A stretch of DNA of 26,920 nucleotides, from NCBI RefSeq assembly GCF_031393925.1, contig NZ_JANMWL010000118.1:1-26920 (forward strand). The letters run 5' to 3'. This document shows, one piece after another, positions 6,498 through 13,733 of the stretch. The DNA comes from Methylibium sp031393925. Lineage in GTDB: Bacteria; Pseudomonadota; Gammaproteobacteria; Burkholderiales; Burkholderiaceae_C. Below the pieces are notes generated by a model. That model was not told where the DNA came from, made no database searches, and worked only from the letters and a program-made list of their open reading frames with translations. Within the stretch, counting starts at the first letter, position 1, and each line of letters opens with the position of its first letter. The position numbers and the translations under genes are program-made.

Positions 6498-8000
6498 GTG
6501 GCCGGCATTCTAGAGGACGCCCCGGATCCATCGCCTTATTCGCTGCCCGCCGCACCAGTCGATAGCGCAGCCGCCAAGCCTGCGTCCGCGTTGGCGGGCG
6601 CTTACTCGGAACCATTGGCATTGAACTCCGTCGCTCCCCTGAAAAACGCTCTGCTCCAAATTGACGACATTCTCAGGCGCCACCCGCGCCGCCTGACTTC
6701 CGTCGTCGTCACGCTCCTTCTGGGTACCGCCGTCACGGCGTTCGGCGTGGCACCGTTGGCCCCCGACGCCGCCAAGCTGCCGCGCCGCGTGCTGACCCAA
6801 AGCGTCACGACACAGCCACTCGACGCCCAGTTGCAAGCGCTCGAAACACAGACCCTGGCGCTTTACCGCAGCGACTTGACCCGCAACAGCGACACCGCCG
6901 ACGCCCTGCTGGCGCGCCTGGGCATCGACGATCCCGAGGCGGCCGCTTTCCTGCGCCGCGACACGCTTGCGCGCACGCTCTTCGAGGGACGCGCCGGCAA
7001 GATGGTGCAGGCCATCACTGAAGGTGGCCACCTCAAGGAACTGGTCGCGCGCTCGCCCGCCGCAGCGGCCGAACAGTTCTCGACCCACTTCTCGCGCCTG
7101 GTCATCAGCCGCGATGCGATCGGCCTCACGGCGCGCAGCGAGCAGGCACGGCTGGCCACCCAAACCAAGCTCGGCTCCGGAACGATCGAGAGTTCGCTGT
7201 TCGCCGCCGCCGACGATTCCCGACTTCCGGACGCGGTGACGGTGCAACTCGCCGAGCTGTTTGCCACCGACATCGACTTTCGCCGCGACCTCAAGCGTGG
7301 CGACACTTTCACGGTGCTGTACGAGGCGCTCACCGCCGATGGCGAGCCGGTCGCCTGGAACCAGGCTTCGGGGCGCGTGCTGGCGGCGCAGTTCATCAAC
7401 GGCGGCAAGACCCACGACGCAGTCTGGTTTCAGCAGACTCAGGTCAGCGGCAAGACCCAGGGCGCTTACTTCGGGCTCGACGGGCGCAGCAAGACGCGCA
7501 TGTTCCTCGCGTCTCCCATGGCGTTCTCACGCGTCACCTCGGGCTTTTCCATGCGCTTTCACCCCGTCCTGCAGAGCTGGCGACGCCATCTCGGCGTCGA
7601 CTACGGCGCGCCGATCGGCGCGCCGGTGCGCACCGTCGGCGAGGGTGTCGTCGAGTTCGCCGGGTGGCAAAACGGCTACGGCAACATCGTCATCGTCAAG
7701 CATGCGGGCGAGCGCGAGACGCGCTACGCGCACCTGAGCCGCATCGACGCGCGGCGCGGCCAGCGCCTGCAGCAGGGCGACAGCATCGGGGCGGTCGGCG
7801 CCACCGGATGGGCGACCGGGCCGCACCTGCATTTTGAATTTCGCGTGCGTGACGAGAACGTCGACCCGATGACCATCGCTCGCGCGTCCGATGTCTTGAC
7901 GATCGCGCCGGCCTCACGCAACCGTTTCAGCGAACTTGCCCAAACGGCGCGAACGCAGCTTGCCGTCGCGCCGTCGGGCTCCGAGGCGCGCTTCGAGTGA
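6498..8000 (+). CDS. M23-family murein endopeptidase, inner-membrane anchored
   Basis: 500 residues if started at GTG 6498; a TTG at 6621 (residue 42) gives 459 residues and fits homologues beginning just before the RRHPRRLT segment, so the start is unsettled and there is no in-frame ATG. A single membrane anchor lies at about 66-88. A linker and OapA-like region follow, and the C-terminal LytM/M23 domain has zinc ligands in HLGVD and HLHFEF plus the RYAHLS strand. Members such as MepM cut peptide cross-links so that peptidoglycan can expand. The gene lies 99 bp before anmK, so a wall-cutting and a wall-recycling enzyme sit side by side. All catalytic residues are present. Confidence 0.92.
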   Translation: MAGILEDAPDPSPYSLPAAPVDSAAAKPASALAGAYSEPLALNSVAPLKNALLQIDDILRRHPRRLTSVVVTLLLGTAVTAFGVAPLAPDAAKLPRRVLTQSVTTQPLDAQLQALETQTLALYRSDLTRNSDTADALLARLGIDDPEAAAFLRRDTLARTLFEGRAGKMVQAITEGGHLKELVARSPAAAAEQFSTHFSRLVISRDAIGLTARSEQARLATQTKLGSGTIESSLFAAADDSRLPDAVTVQLAELFATDIDFRRDLKRGDTFTVLYEALTADGEPVAWNQASGRVLAAQFINGGKTHDAVWFQQTQVSGKTQGAYFGLDGRSKTRMFLASPMAFSRVTSGFSMRFHPVLQSWRRHLGVDYGAPIGAPVRTVGEGVVEFAGWQNGYGNIVIVKHAGERETRYAHLSRIDARRGQRLQQGDSIGAVGATGWATGPHLHFEFRVRDENVDPMTIARASDVLTIAPASRNRFSELAQTARTQLAVAPSGSEARFE

Positions 8001-8038
8001 AGGCCGGCCGCGCGGCGGCCCACGGCGTCGGCGGCCGC

Positions 8039-8069
8039 GCCCGCTGCGGGCGGCCCGCTACTGCGGGCC
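8039..8069. other. Two adjacent GC hairpins between the peptidase gene and anmK
   Basis: GCCCG at 8039-8043 with CGGGC at 8047-8051, then GGCCCGC at 8052-8058 with GCGGGCC at 8063-8069 around a TACT loop. No T-run follows, so these may lower read-through or stabilise the upstream mRNA rather than terminate it. Confidence 0.4.
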
Positions 8070-8099
8070 TGTAGTCCGGGCGACGCCGGCATCCTGTCG

Positions 8100-9221
8100 A
8101 TGCGCGAGCTCTACATCGGACTGATGTCAGGCACCTCGATCGATGGTGTCGATGGTGTCATGGTCGACTTTGAAGGCAACGACCTGCAGATCGTGGGGCA
8201 CCGCCATCGATCTTTCGACCCCTCGCTGCGTGCCGAACTACTGGCCTTGAATCTTCCTGGTGATAACGAACTGCATCGTGCGGCGCTCGCTTCGAACGCG
8301 CTGGCCCTGACCTACGCTGCCGTGACCGCCGACCTGTGCGCACTGGGCAAGGGACGCGCCGTGCGCGCCCTCGGCGCGCACGGCCAGACCGTGCGGCATC
8401 GTCCCGGCCAGTTCGACGGTGTGGGCTACACGCTGCAGCTCAATGCACCGGCGCTGCTCGCCGAGCTGACCGGCATCGACGTCGTGGCCGACCTGCGCAG
8501 TCGCGACGTGGCTGCCGGCGGCCAAGGCGCGCCGCTGGTGCCGGCGTTCCACGCCGCGCGCTTTTGGCGTCCCGGGGAAGACGTGGCGATCGTCAACATC
8601 GGCGGCATCAGCAACCTCACGCTGCTGCACGCCGACGGCCAGGTGCGCGGCTTCGACTGCGGCCCGGGCAATGCACTCATGGACCTGTGGTGCCAGCGCC
8701 ACCGCGGTGAGCCCTTCGACGCCGGTGGGCAATGGGCGTGCGGCGGCGAAGTCGTCTACGCGCTCTTGGCCTCCGCGCTCCGTGATGCCTACTTTGCGTT
8801 GCCGCCGCCCAAGAGCACGGGCCGCGACGCATTCCATGCGGCTTGGCTCGAAGCACTGGTCGTCACCACGTCGACGACGGCAGCACCGCCGCGGGACGTT
8901 CAGGCCACCCTGTGCGAACTGACAGCGCAGGTGATCGCACAGGACGTGCAGCGCCATCTGGCGGGCGCATGTGAGCTGCTGGTGTGCGGCGGCGGTGCGC
9001 TCAACGTTGAGTTGATGCGGCGGCTCACGCAAGCGCTGCCGGGCGTCAGGCTCGCGACGACCGAGACGCGGGGGCTTCCCCCATTGCAAGTGGAGGCCGC
9101 GGCCTTCGCCTGGTTGGCGCGTGCCCACGTGCGAGGCGAAGCCGGAAACCTTGCCCTCGTGACCGGCGCTCGCGGCGAGCGCATTCTCGGTGCGATGTAT
9201 CCGGCATCAGTGAGGCGCTGA
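8100..9221 (+). CDS. anmK: Anhydro-N-acetylmuramic acid kinase
   Basis: 373 residues from ATG 8100 (MRELYIGLMSGTSIDGVDG), the normal family length. The ATP loop GLMSGTSIDGVDGVM opens the protein. HGQTVRHRP lies at about 94-102, and VNIGGISNLT with FDCGPGNALMD in the middle, all diagnostic of AnmK. GGGALNVELMRRL near the C-terminus is the second nucleotide-contact region. The enzyme phosphorylates and opens 1,6-anhydroMurNAc released by lytic transglycosylases, giving MurNAc-6-phosphate for reuse. No clear Shine-Dalgarno sequence precedes the ATG. It is the last gene of its strand block and ends at a strong terminator. Confidence 0.96.
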   Translation: MRELYIGLMSGTSIDGVDGVMVDFEGNDLQIVGHRHRSFDPSLRAELLALNLPGDNELHRAALASNALALTYAAVTADLCALGKGRAVRALGAHGQTVRHRPGQFDGVGYTLQLNAPALLAELTGIDVVADLRSRDVAAGGQGAPLVPAFHAARFWRPGEDVAIVNIGGISNLTLLHADGQVRGFDCGPGNALMDLWCQRHRGEPFDAGGQWACGGEVVYALLASALRDAYFALPPPKSTGRDAFHAAWLEALVVTTSTTAAPPRDVQATLCELTAQVIAQDVQRHLAGACELLVCGGGALNVELMRRLTQALPGVRLATTETRGLPPLQVEAAAFAWLARAHVRGEAGNLALVTGARGERILGAMYPASVRR

Positions 9222-9226
9222 AACGA

Positions 9227-9250
9227 CAAGGCCGCCCCGGGGCGGCCTTG
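9227..9250. terminator. Perfect palindromic terminator between anmK and erpA
   Basis: A 24-base perfect palindrome, CAAGGCCGCCCC at 9227-9238 with GGGGCGGCCTTG at 9239-9250, six bases after the anmK stop. It can serve both converging genes. On the minus strand it is followed by TCGTTT, a modest T-rich tail; on the plus strand there is no T-run. Confidence 0.7.
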
Positions 9251-9306
9251 CGCAATGCGAGCACGTTCAGCAGATCATCGCAGCCCGATTGCCACAGACC
9301 CTTAAC

Positions 9307-9672
9307 TCAGGCAGAGAAGCTCGAGCCGCAACCGCAAGTGCTGGTCGCGTTGGGATTTTTGATGACGAACTGGGCGCCTTCCAAGTCTTCCTTGTAGTCG
9401 ATCTCGGCGCCGGCCAGGTACTGCAGGCTCATGGCGTCGATCAACAGCATGACGCCGTTCTTTTCCATCTTGGTGTCGTCGTCGTTGACGATCTCGTCGA
9501 AGGTAAAGCCGTACTGGAATCCCGAGCAACCGCCGCCCTGCACGAACACGCGCAGCTTCAGCTCGGGGTTGCCTTCCTCATCGACCAGCTGCTTGACCTT
9601 GCCGGCCGCACTGTCGGTGAAGACGATCGGGGCAGGCATTTCGGTAGCGATGTTTTCTGCGACGGCACTCAT
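9307..9672 (-). CDS. erpA: Iron-sulfur cluster insertion protein ErpA
   Basis: 121 residues. This is an A-type Fe-S carrier with the three invariant cysteines in GGGCSGFQYGF (about residue 49) and TCGCGSSF near the end. The FTDSAAGKVKQLVDEEGN start and DEIVNDDDTKMEKNGV middle match ErpA rather than IscA. It receives clusters from the scaffold and delivers them to apo-enzymes, including those of isoprenoid synthesis. Its ATG overlaps the bactofilin stop (ATGA), so the two are probably translated together. Confidence 0.96.
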   Translation of the reverse strand: MSAVAENIATEMPAPIVFTDSAAGKVKQLVDEEGNPELKLRVFVQGGGCSGFQYGFTFDEIVNDDDTKMEKNGVMLLIDAMSLQYLAGAEIDYKEDLEGAQFVIKNPNATSTCGCGSSFSA

Positions 9673-10121
9673 GATGACTCCTGGGATTGGCGATCGTTGA
9701 CCGCCTTCGTATTGTGACCGAGCGCGGCTGTTCCCGCATTCACTGCCAGTCTGAGTGTGGGTTTGTCTTCGGCACTCAAGGGCCGCAGTTCGCCGTGAAC
9801 CTGCGCTCCCTGGTGCATTTCGAGGCGTTCATAGCGGACATTGCCTTCGATGTGTGCCTTGGGTTGCAATTCGAGCAACTCATCGGACTCGACCGGGCCC
9901 CTGATCTCGCCATTGACGATCACGTGGCCGGCTCGGACCTTGCCGGCAATGCTGGCCTTTTCGCCGATGACAAGCAGATTGCGCTCGTCGCCAAGGGCGA
10001 TTACGTTGCCCAGCACCCTGCCGTCGATGCGCAGGCCCTCGGTAAAGCGAATTTCGCCCTCGATCACCGTGCCCTCACCAACCAACGTGCGAATTGGCGG
10101 CTGTTTCTTTGCTCCAAACAT
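9669..10121 (-). CDS. Bactofilin (polymer-forming cytoskeletal protein)
   Basis: 150 residues from ATG 10121, chosen because GGAGGG lies about 8 bases upstream; an in-frame TTG at 10136 overlaps that ribosome site. The DUF583/bactofilin beta-helix core covers about residues 12-110: repeats of the type GEIRFTEGLRIDGRVLGNV, ASIAGKVRAGHVIVNGEIRG and AHIEGNVRYERLEMHQGAQVHGEL, each with regular glycine turns. The N-terminus MFGAKKQPP is a typical short unstructured arm that can bind the membrane. Bactofilins polymerise without nucleotide and locate wall enzymes. It sits between a DUF6776 gene and erpA. An M23 endopeptidase, a frequent bactofilin partner, lies about 2 kb away but on the other strand. 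Confidence 0.93.
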   Translation of the reverse strand: MFGAKKQPPIRTLVGEGTVIEGEIRFTEGLRIDGRVLGNVIALGDERNLLVIGEKASIAGKVRAGHVIVNGEIRGPVESDELLELQPKAHIEGNVRYERLEMHQGAQVHGELRPLSAEDKPTLRLAVNAGTAALGHNTKAVNDRQSQESS

Positions 10122-10172
10122 CTTGCTTCCCTCCAACGACGACGCAGCTTGATGAGCTGCCCCTGAACCTGT

Positions 10173-10901
10173 TCAAAGACGAAGTTCCTGGCTCGCGCGT
10201 ACGCCTCCTTGCGCGTCGACCACGCGGACCTGCACGCCCTGCAGCACGACCGGGGCAGGGAACTCGAGCATGCCCTCGACCCGTTGGTGCTGCCGGAACT
10301 GCAGCGCTCGGCCCTGCGGCAGAGCCTGCGACCACGACTTCCCGTCAAGCTGACCTTGCAAGGTCAGCTCGTAGCGGCCTCTAAATTCAGCAGGCGTCTT
10401 GCCCGGCTGCATGACCAGCAGCTGAAAGCGGAGCTGGCCGGTGCTAACGATTTGTGCCTGCAGGCCGCGCACGAAGATGCTGTCCTTGCCGCCCATCGGC
10501 AACAGGCGTTCGAAGAATCCGAGATCGCCCTTGAGCGCCATGTTCTGCGCCTCGAGCACCTTGATCTGGCCAAGCAGCCGCTCTTGCGTCGTTCGTTCTG
10601 TCTTGAGCATGCTCTCGGCCGTGTTGGCGATGCTTTGAGCCTTGTCGCGTTCGCTGCGCAGTTGGTCGTTGGGTCCTGCGTCCTGGCTCGAGCCGGTGCG
10701 GCCCGATCGTCCCGAGTCGTGCAGCACTCGGTCGATGCCCGCTAGGTCCTTGCCCAGCTCTAAAGCCCACAGGGCTAGCGCGGCAGAAAACCCGAGCGCA
10801 AGAGCCCACACTGCCCATCGCAGCGGCCAAGGCACGCGGCTGCGCACGATCATTCGGGGGGCACTGATCGACAGACGGCGGCGCAACAGCTTCCAACGCA
10901 T
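10173..10901 (-). CDS. DUF6776-like membrane protein with coiled coil
   Basis: 242 residues. A basic N-terminus (MRWKLLRRRLSISAPRMIVRSR) leads into one membrane helix at about 25-47. A coiled coil at about 76-125 follows (NDQLRSERDKAQSIANTAESMLKTERTTQERLLGQIKVLEAQ read as heptads), then a beta-rich periplasmic domain containing GDLGFFERLLPMGG and RYELTLQGQLDG. I recall this arrangement as the DUF6776 family that neighbours bactofilin genes in betaproteobacteria; its function is unknown. The topology places the domain outside the inner membrane, so a link between the cytoplasmic bactofilin polymer and the wall is a reasonable guess and no more. Confidence 0.85.
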   Translation of the reverse strand: MRWKLLRRRLSISAPRMIVRSRVPWPLRWAVWALALGFSAALALWALELGKDLAGIDRVLHDSGRSGRTGSSQDAGPNDQLRSERDKAQSIANTAESMLKTERTTQERLLGQIKVLEAQNMALKGDLGFFERLLPMGGKDSIFVRGLQAQIVSTGQLRFQLLVMQPGKTPAEFRGRYELTLQGQLDGKSWSQALPQGRALQFRQHQRVEGMLEFPAPVVLQGVQVRVVDAQGGVRASQELRL

Positions 10902-10925
10902 GGGTGAACCAGAAATTGAAAACTG

Positions 10926-10931
10926 ATTCTA
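10926..10931 (-). promoter_or_regulatory. Possible -10 box for DUF6776-bactofilin-erpA
   Basis: TAGAAT on the minus strand, 25 bp before the DUF6776 start codon. The -35 region is weak (GGTTCG at a 17-bp spacing). A small inverted repeat, GGCGT/ACGCC at 10936-10949, lies in the spacer and could be an operator. Confidence 0.4.
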
Positions 10932-10993
10932 GGCAGGCGTTCCCACGCCGAACCCGCCAATGTGCAACCGAGATCAATGTCCGCAGCGAAACG

Positions 10994-11020
10994 AAAAAGC
11001 CGCCCGAAGGCGGCCTTTTT
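10994..11020 (-). terminator. Rho-independent terminator of rplM-rpsI
   Basis: Read on the minus strand: GCCGCC, TTCG tetraloop, GGCGGC, then TTTTTCGTTT, with an A-run before the stem. It lies about 45 bp after the rpsI stop. The UUCG-type loop and strong T-tract make this the clearest terminator in the window. Confidence 0.88.
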
Positions 11021-11065
11021 GCACGGTACGCACGGCAGCGACGAGCCGCCGCAGCGAGCCGGCGA

Positions 11066-11458
11066 TCAGCGCTTGCTGAACTGCTTGCGGCGACGCGCAC
11101 CGTGCAGACCGACCTTCTTGCGCTCAACCTCGCGAGCGTCGCGCGTCACGAAACCGGCGCGGCTCAATTCGGGCTTGAGCGCCGCGTCGTAGTCGATCAG
11201 TGCCCGTGTCACGCCGTGGCGCACGGCCCCGGCCTGACCCGACTCGCCGCCGCCGTGGACGTTGACCTTGATGTCGAACGCTTCGACGTTGTTCGTGAGG
11301 AACAACGGCTGCTTGACGATCATGATCGAAGTCTGTCGGCCGAAATACTGCTCGACCGATTTGCCGTTGACCGTGATTTGGCCGCTGCCCTTCTTCATGA
11401 AGACGCGCGCCACCGACGACTTGCGCCGCCCGGTCCCGTAATTCCAATTGCCAATCAT
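11066..11458 (-). CDS. rpsI: 30S ribosomal protein S9
   Basis: 130 residues from ATG 11458, preceded by GAGGGAGA. It begins MIGNWNYGTGRRKSSVARV and ends in the invariant basic tail GARRRKQFSKR, which reaches into the ribosomal P site. GGGESGQAGAVRHGVTRAL in the middle is the family core. The length matches the usual 130. It is transcribed with rplM, 10 bp downstream of it. Confidence 0.98.
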   Translation of the reverse strand: MIGNWNYGTGRRKSSVARVFMKKGSGQITVNGKSVEQYFGRQTSIMIVKQPLFLTNNVEAFDIKVNVHGGGESGQAGAVRHGVTRALIDYDAALKPELSRAGFVTRDAREVERKKVGLHGARRRKQFSKR

Positions 11459-11468
11459 CGCGTCTCCC

Positions 11469-11897
11469 TCAAATCGCCAACGTCTTGGGCTGCTGAGCGG
11501 TGTGCGGGTGCGTGGCACCAGCATAGACCTTCAGCTTCTTGATCATCGCGTAGCCCAGCGGACCTTTGGGAAGCATGCCTTTGACGGCCTTCTCCAGTGC
11601 GCGGCCAGGATGCTTGGCCTGCATGTCCTTGAACTTGGTCGCGTAGATCCCGCCCGGGTAACCCGAATGGCGGTAATACACCTTGTCGTTGGCCTTGTTG
11701 CCGGTCACCCGGAGCTTTTCGGCATTGACGATGACGATGAAATCGCCGGTGTCGACGTGAGGCGTGTAGATGGGCTTGTGTTTGCCACGCAGACGGAGGG
11801 CCACTTCGCTGGCAACCCTGCCGAGAACCTTGTCGGTCGCGTCAATCACAAACCACTCGTGCGTCACTTCGGCCGGCTTGGCGCTGAAGGTTTTCAT
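11469..11897 (-). CDS. rplM: 50S ribosomal protein L13
   Basis: 142 residues from ATG 11897, preceded by AGGACCC; the same length as E. coli L13. Signature parts are WFVIDATDKVLGRVAS near the N-terminus, GDFIVIVNAEKLRVTGNKA and HPGRALEKAVKGMLPKGPLG. It is an early-assembly 23S rRNA binder. It is the first gene of the conserved rplM-rpsI pair, which runs to the terminator at 10994-11020. Confidence 0.98.
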   Translation of the reverse strand: MKTFSAKPAEVTHEWFVIDATDKVLGRVASEVALRLRGKHKPIYTPHVDTGDFIVIVNAEKLRVTGNKANDKVYYRHSGYPGGIYATKFKDMQAKHPGRALEKAVKGMLPKGPLGYAMIKKLKVYAGATHPHTAQQPKTLAI

Positions 11898-12012
11898 GAG
11901 GGTCCTGGTGGAGACTGGCTCTTCTCGTGGTCGACGCGGTCGGTGCCTCTTGTGTGGAGCGAGGCCTCTCAGGCGTGACCGGTTCCCGGAGCCGAATGCG
12001 GGAAAGAGGAAG

Positions 12013-12042
12013 AGTATAAGGTTGTTGGTCTCTTGGCGGCAA
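12013..12042 (-). promoter_or_regulatory. rplM-rpsI sigma-70 promoter
   Basis: TTGCCG (12037-12042), 18 bp, TATACT (12013-12018) on the minus strand. Transcription would start near 12006 and leave a leader of about 110 bases before rplM. That leader contains small GC hairpins, for example GCCT/AGGC at 11964-11974. Confidence 0.7.
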
Positions 12043-12083
12043 CGGAGCAAGCCAGCGCTACGAACCCACGCGGATGCCCCTTC

Positions 12084-12114
12084 TTGACGAGCGACTCTAC
12101 GGTTTGCCTAAAAT
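12084..12114 (+). promoter_or_regulatory. Promoter of the GNAT gene, nearly leaderless
   Basis: TTGACG at 12084-12089, 19-bp spacer, TAAAAT at 12109-12114. Transcription would start about 12120-12122, only about 10 bases before the ATG at 12132. No Shine-Dalgarno sequence fits in that leader. Confidence 0.6.
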
Positions 12115-12131
12115 TCGGGTAAACCCCAGAT

Positions 12132-12845
12132 ATGAGCATGCATTCACTTGACGACGACATTCAGGTGCCCATCTCGTCTGTCGGGTCGCCTTCGCCTCGG
12201 GACGCCGTGGCGTCCTGGGTTCCGATCCGCTCCTTGACGCGCCGCCACCGGCAGCCGATCACCGCCCATCTGCTTGCACTGCCGCCGCAGGATCGCTATC
12301 TGCGCTTCGGCTATGCGGCCAGCGATCAGCAGATCGCACACTACGTCTTGGGAATCGATTTCGAGCACGATGAGCTCTTCGGCATCTTCAACCGCCGGCT
12401 TGAATTGATCGCAGTGGCGCATTTGGCTTACGAGGCCGCGCCGCAATTCGCCACACGTCCGGCCCTGGCCGAGTTTGGTGTGTCAGTGCTGCCGCACGCC
12501 CGTGGTCGCGGCTACGGTGCGCGGCTGTTCGAGCACGCGGTGATACACGCCCGCAATCGCGGCACCGAGCAGTTGTACATCCAAGCCCTGAGCGAGAACA
12601 CGGCCATGCTGTCAATTGCGCGAAAGGCCGGCGCGACGCTCGAGCGTGACGGCACCGAATCGAAGGCTTGGTTGAGGCTGCCCGCCGACACCGTAGCAAG
12701 CCAGCTCGGGCAAATGATGGAGACGCAAGCCGCCGAAGTGAACTACCAATACAAGCGTCACGCGATCAAGCTCGAGCAGTTGATCGAGGCGGTTGGGCAA
12801 GTTCGTGAAAAAATTGCCAAGACGGCGCACTCTGCCTTCAAATGA
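12132..12845 (+). CDS. GNAT-family N-acetyltransferase
   Basis: 237 residues from ATG 12132; a second ATG two codons later is equally possible. The GNAT acetyl-CoA loop is VSVLPHARGRGYGARLFEHAV (about 117-137), with the Q/R-x-x-G-x-G/A pattern in RGRGYG. The next strand-helix, EQLYIQALSENTAMLSIARKAGATLERDG, is motif B. Residues 190-237 form an extra helical tail beyond the fold (GQMMETQAAEVNYQYKRHAIKLEQLIEAVGQV). The family moves acetyl groups to amines of proteins, antibiotics or metabolites; the substrate cannot be read here. It has its own promoter, divergent from rplM, and no partner gene. Confidence 0.88.
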   Translation: MSMHSLDDDIQVPISSVGSPSPRDAVASWVPIRSLTRRHRQPITAHLLALPPQDRYLRFGYAASDQQIAHYVLGIDFEHDELFGIFNRRLELIAVAHLAYEAAPQFATRPALAEFGVSVLPHARGRGYGARLFEHAVIHARNRGTEQLYIQALSENTAMLSIARKAGATLERDGTESKAWLRLPADTVASQLGQMMETQAAEVNYQYKRHAIKLEQLIEAVGQVREKIAKTAHSAFK

Positions 12846-12962
12846 GGCAGTCGAGGGAGGCATTGCCACACTCAAGTAAGGGGCTTGAGAGGTCGTTGCC
12901 CCGGCTAGCATCCATCACCACTCCGTCTGGCAAGTTCGCTGGCGGCGCGGTTTAACCCCCTC

Positions 12963-13685
12963 ATGACAAGTCTCCACTGGTTGTTCCTGTTGCTCGGCTG
13001 CGCTGCTGCCGGCGCAACTTTTGCGCTCGGGCGGCGGTCGTCCACGCGCCTGCAACGAGCGCCGTTGCCAACCGAGTGGGCACTTATGGCACGACCTGCC
13101 CTCAACGCCGACGAGCGTCGCACCCTGCGCCTGCTGCGAGAGGCGCTTCCGCAGCACATCGTTCTCGCCAAGCTACCACTGGTGCGCCTGTGCCAGCCAC
13201 GCGATCCGCAGAAAGTGCGCTATTGGTTCGACTTCCTGCGCCCTTACCATGTGAGTTTTGCAGTTTGCAGCGCCAACGGGCGCGTGTTGGCGGTCGTGGA
13301 CCTAGAACCCGAGCGCGGTCCCTCGCGTCGCGGTACCCGCATTAAGCAAGCAGTGCTGGAAGCATGCCGGATCCGTTACCTGTCCTGCCGCGCCGAGAAC
13401 CTGCCGCCCGTCGGTGATCTTCAATTGCTGCTGCGGCAACAGGGAACCGCTTCGCGCCCCGCCCCGATTAACTCGCCCCCTGGATTTCACCAGGCGCGCA
13501 GCACGCTGTCTGACACGGTGCGCACACGGCGCGCCGAACGCAGCGCACGCTGGGCCGATTCCGGCTACCCACAAGACTCGTTCTTCGCGCCCGACAGCCG
13601 TCTTGACGGGGCGCCGTCGAGCGAGTTCGCGCCGCTTGCCGCGGCCGACGACGCGGCCACGGCCACTGCGAATTCCCGCCGCTGA
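12963..13685 (+). CDS. DUF2726 protein with N-terminal membrane anchor
   Basis: 240 residues from ATG 12963. The N-terminal hydrophobic segment (HWLFLLLGCAAAGATFALG) is an anchor or signal. The DUF2726 core follows: LNADERRTLRLLREALPQHIVLAKLPLVRLCQ (about 46-78), then YWFDFLRPYHVSFAVCSANGRVLAVVDLE. This domain has a restriction-endonuclease-like look in some descriptions but its function is not established. From about residue 160 the chain is low-complexity and probably disordered. No ribosome site is seen at the usual spacing. It is followed by a strong hairpin and then the srkA gene. Confidence 0.8.
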   Translation: MTSLHWLFLLLGCAAAGATFALGRRSSTRLQRAPLPTEWALMARPALNADERRTLRLLREALPQHIVLAKLPLVRLCQPRDPQKVRYWFDFLRPYHVSFAVCSANGRVLAVVDLEPERGPSRRGTRIKQAVLEACRIRYLSCRAENLPPVGDLQLLLRQQGTASRPAPINSPPGFHQARSTLSDTVRTRRAERSARWADSGYPQDSFFAPDSRLDGAPSSEFAPLAAADDAATATANSRR

Positions 13686-13693
13686 GCCCGCCA

Positions 13694-13724
13694 CTCGCAC
13701 GGCCGGCCATGCCGGCCGTGCGAG
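13694..13724. other. Perfect 14-bp hairpin just before srkA
   Basis: CTCGCACGGCCGGC at 13694-13707 and GCCGGCCGTGCGAG at 13711-13724, with a CAT loop. There is no T-run. It ends 9 bases before the srkA ATG, where a ribosome site would lie. It may attenuate transcription from the DUF2726 gene or control srkA translation. Confidence 0.65.
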
Positions 13725-13733
13725 CATCGCGCC

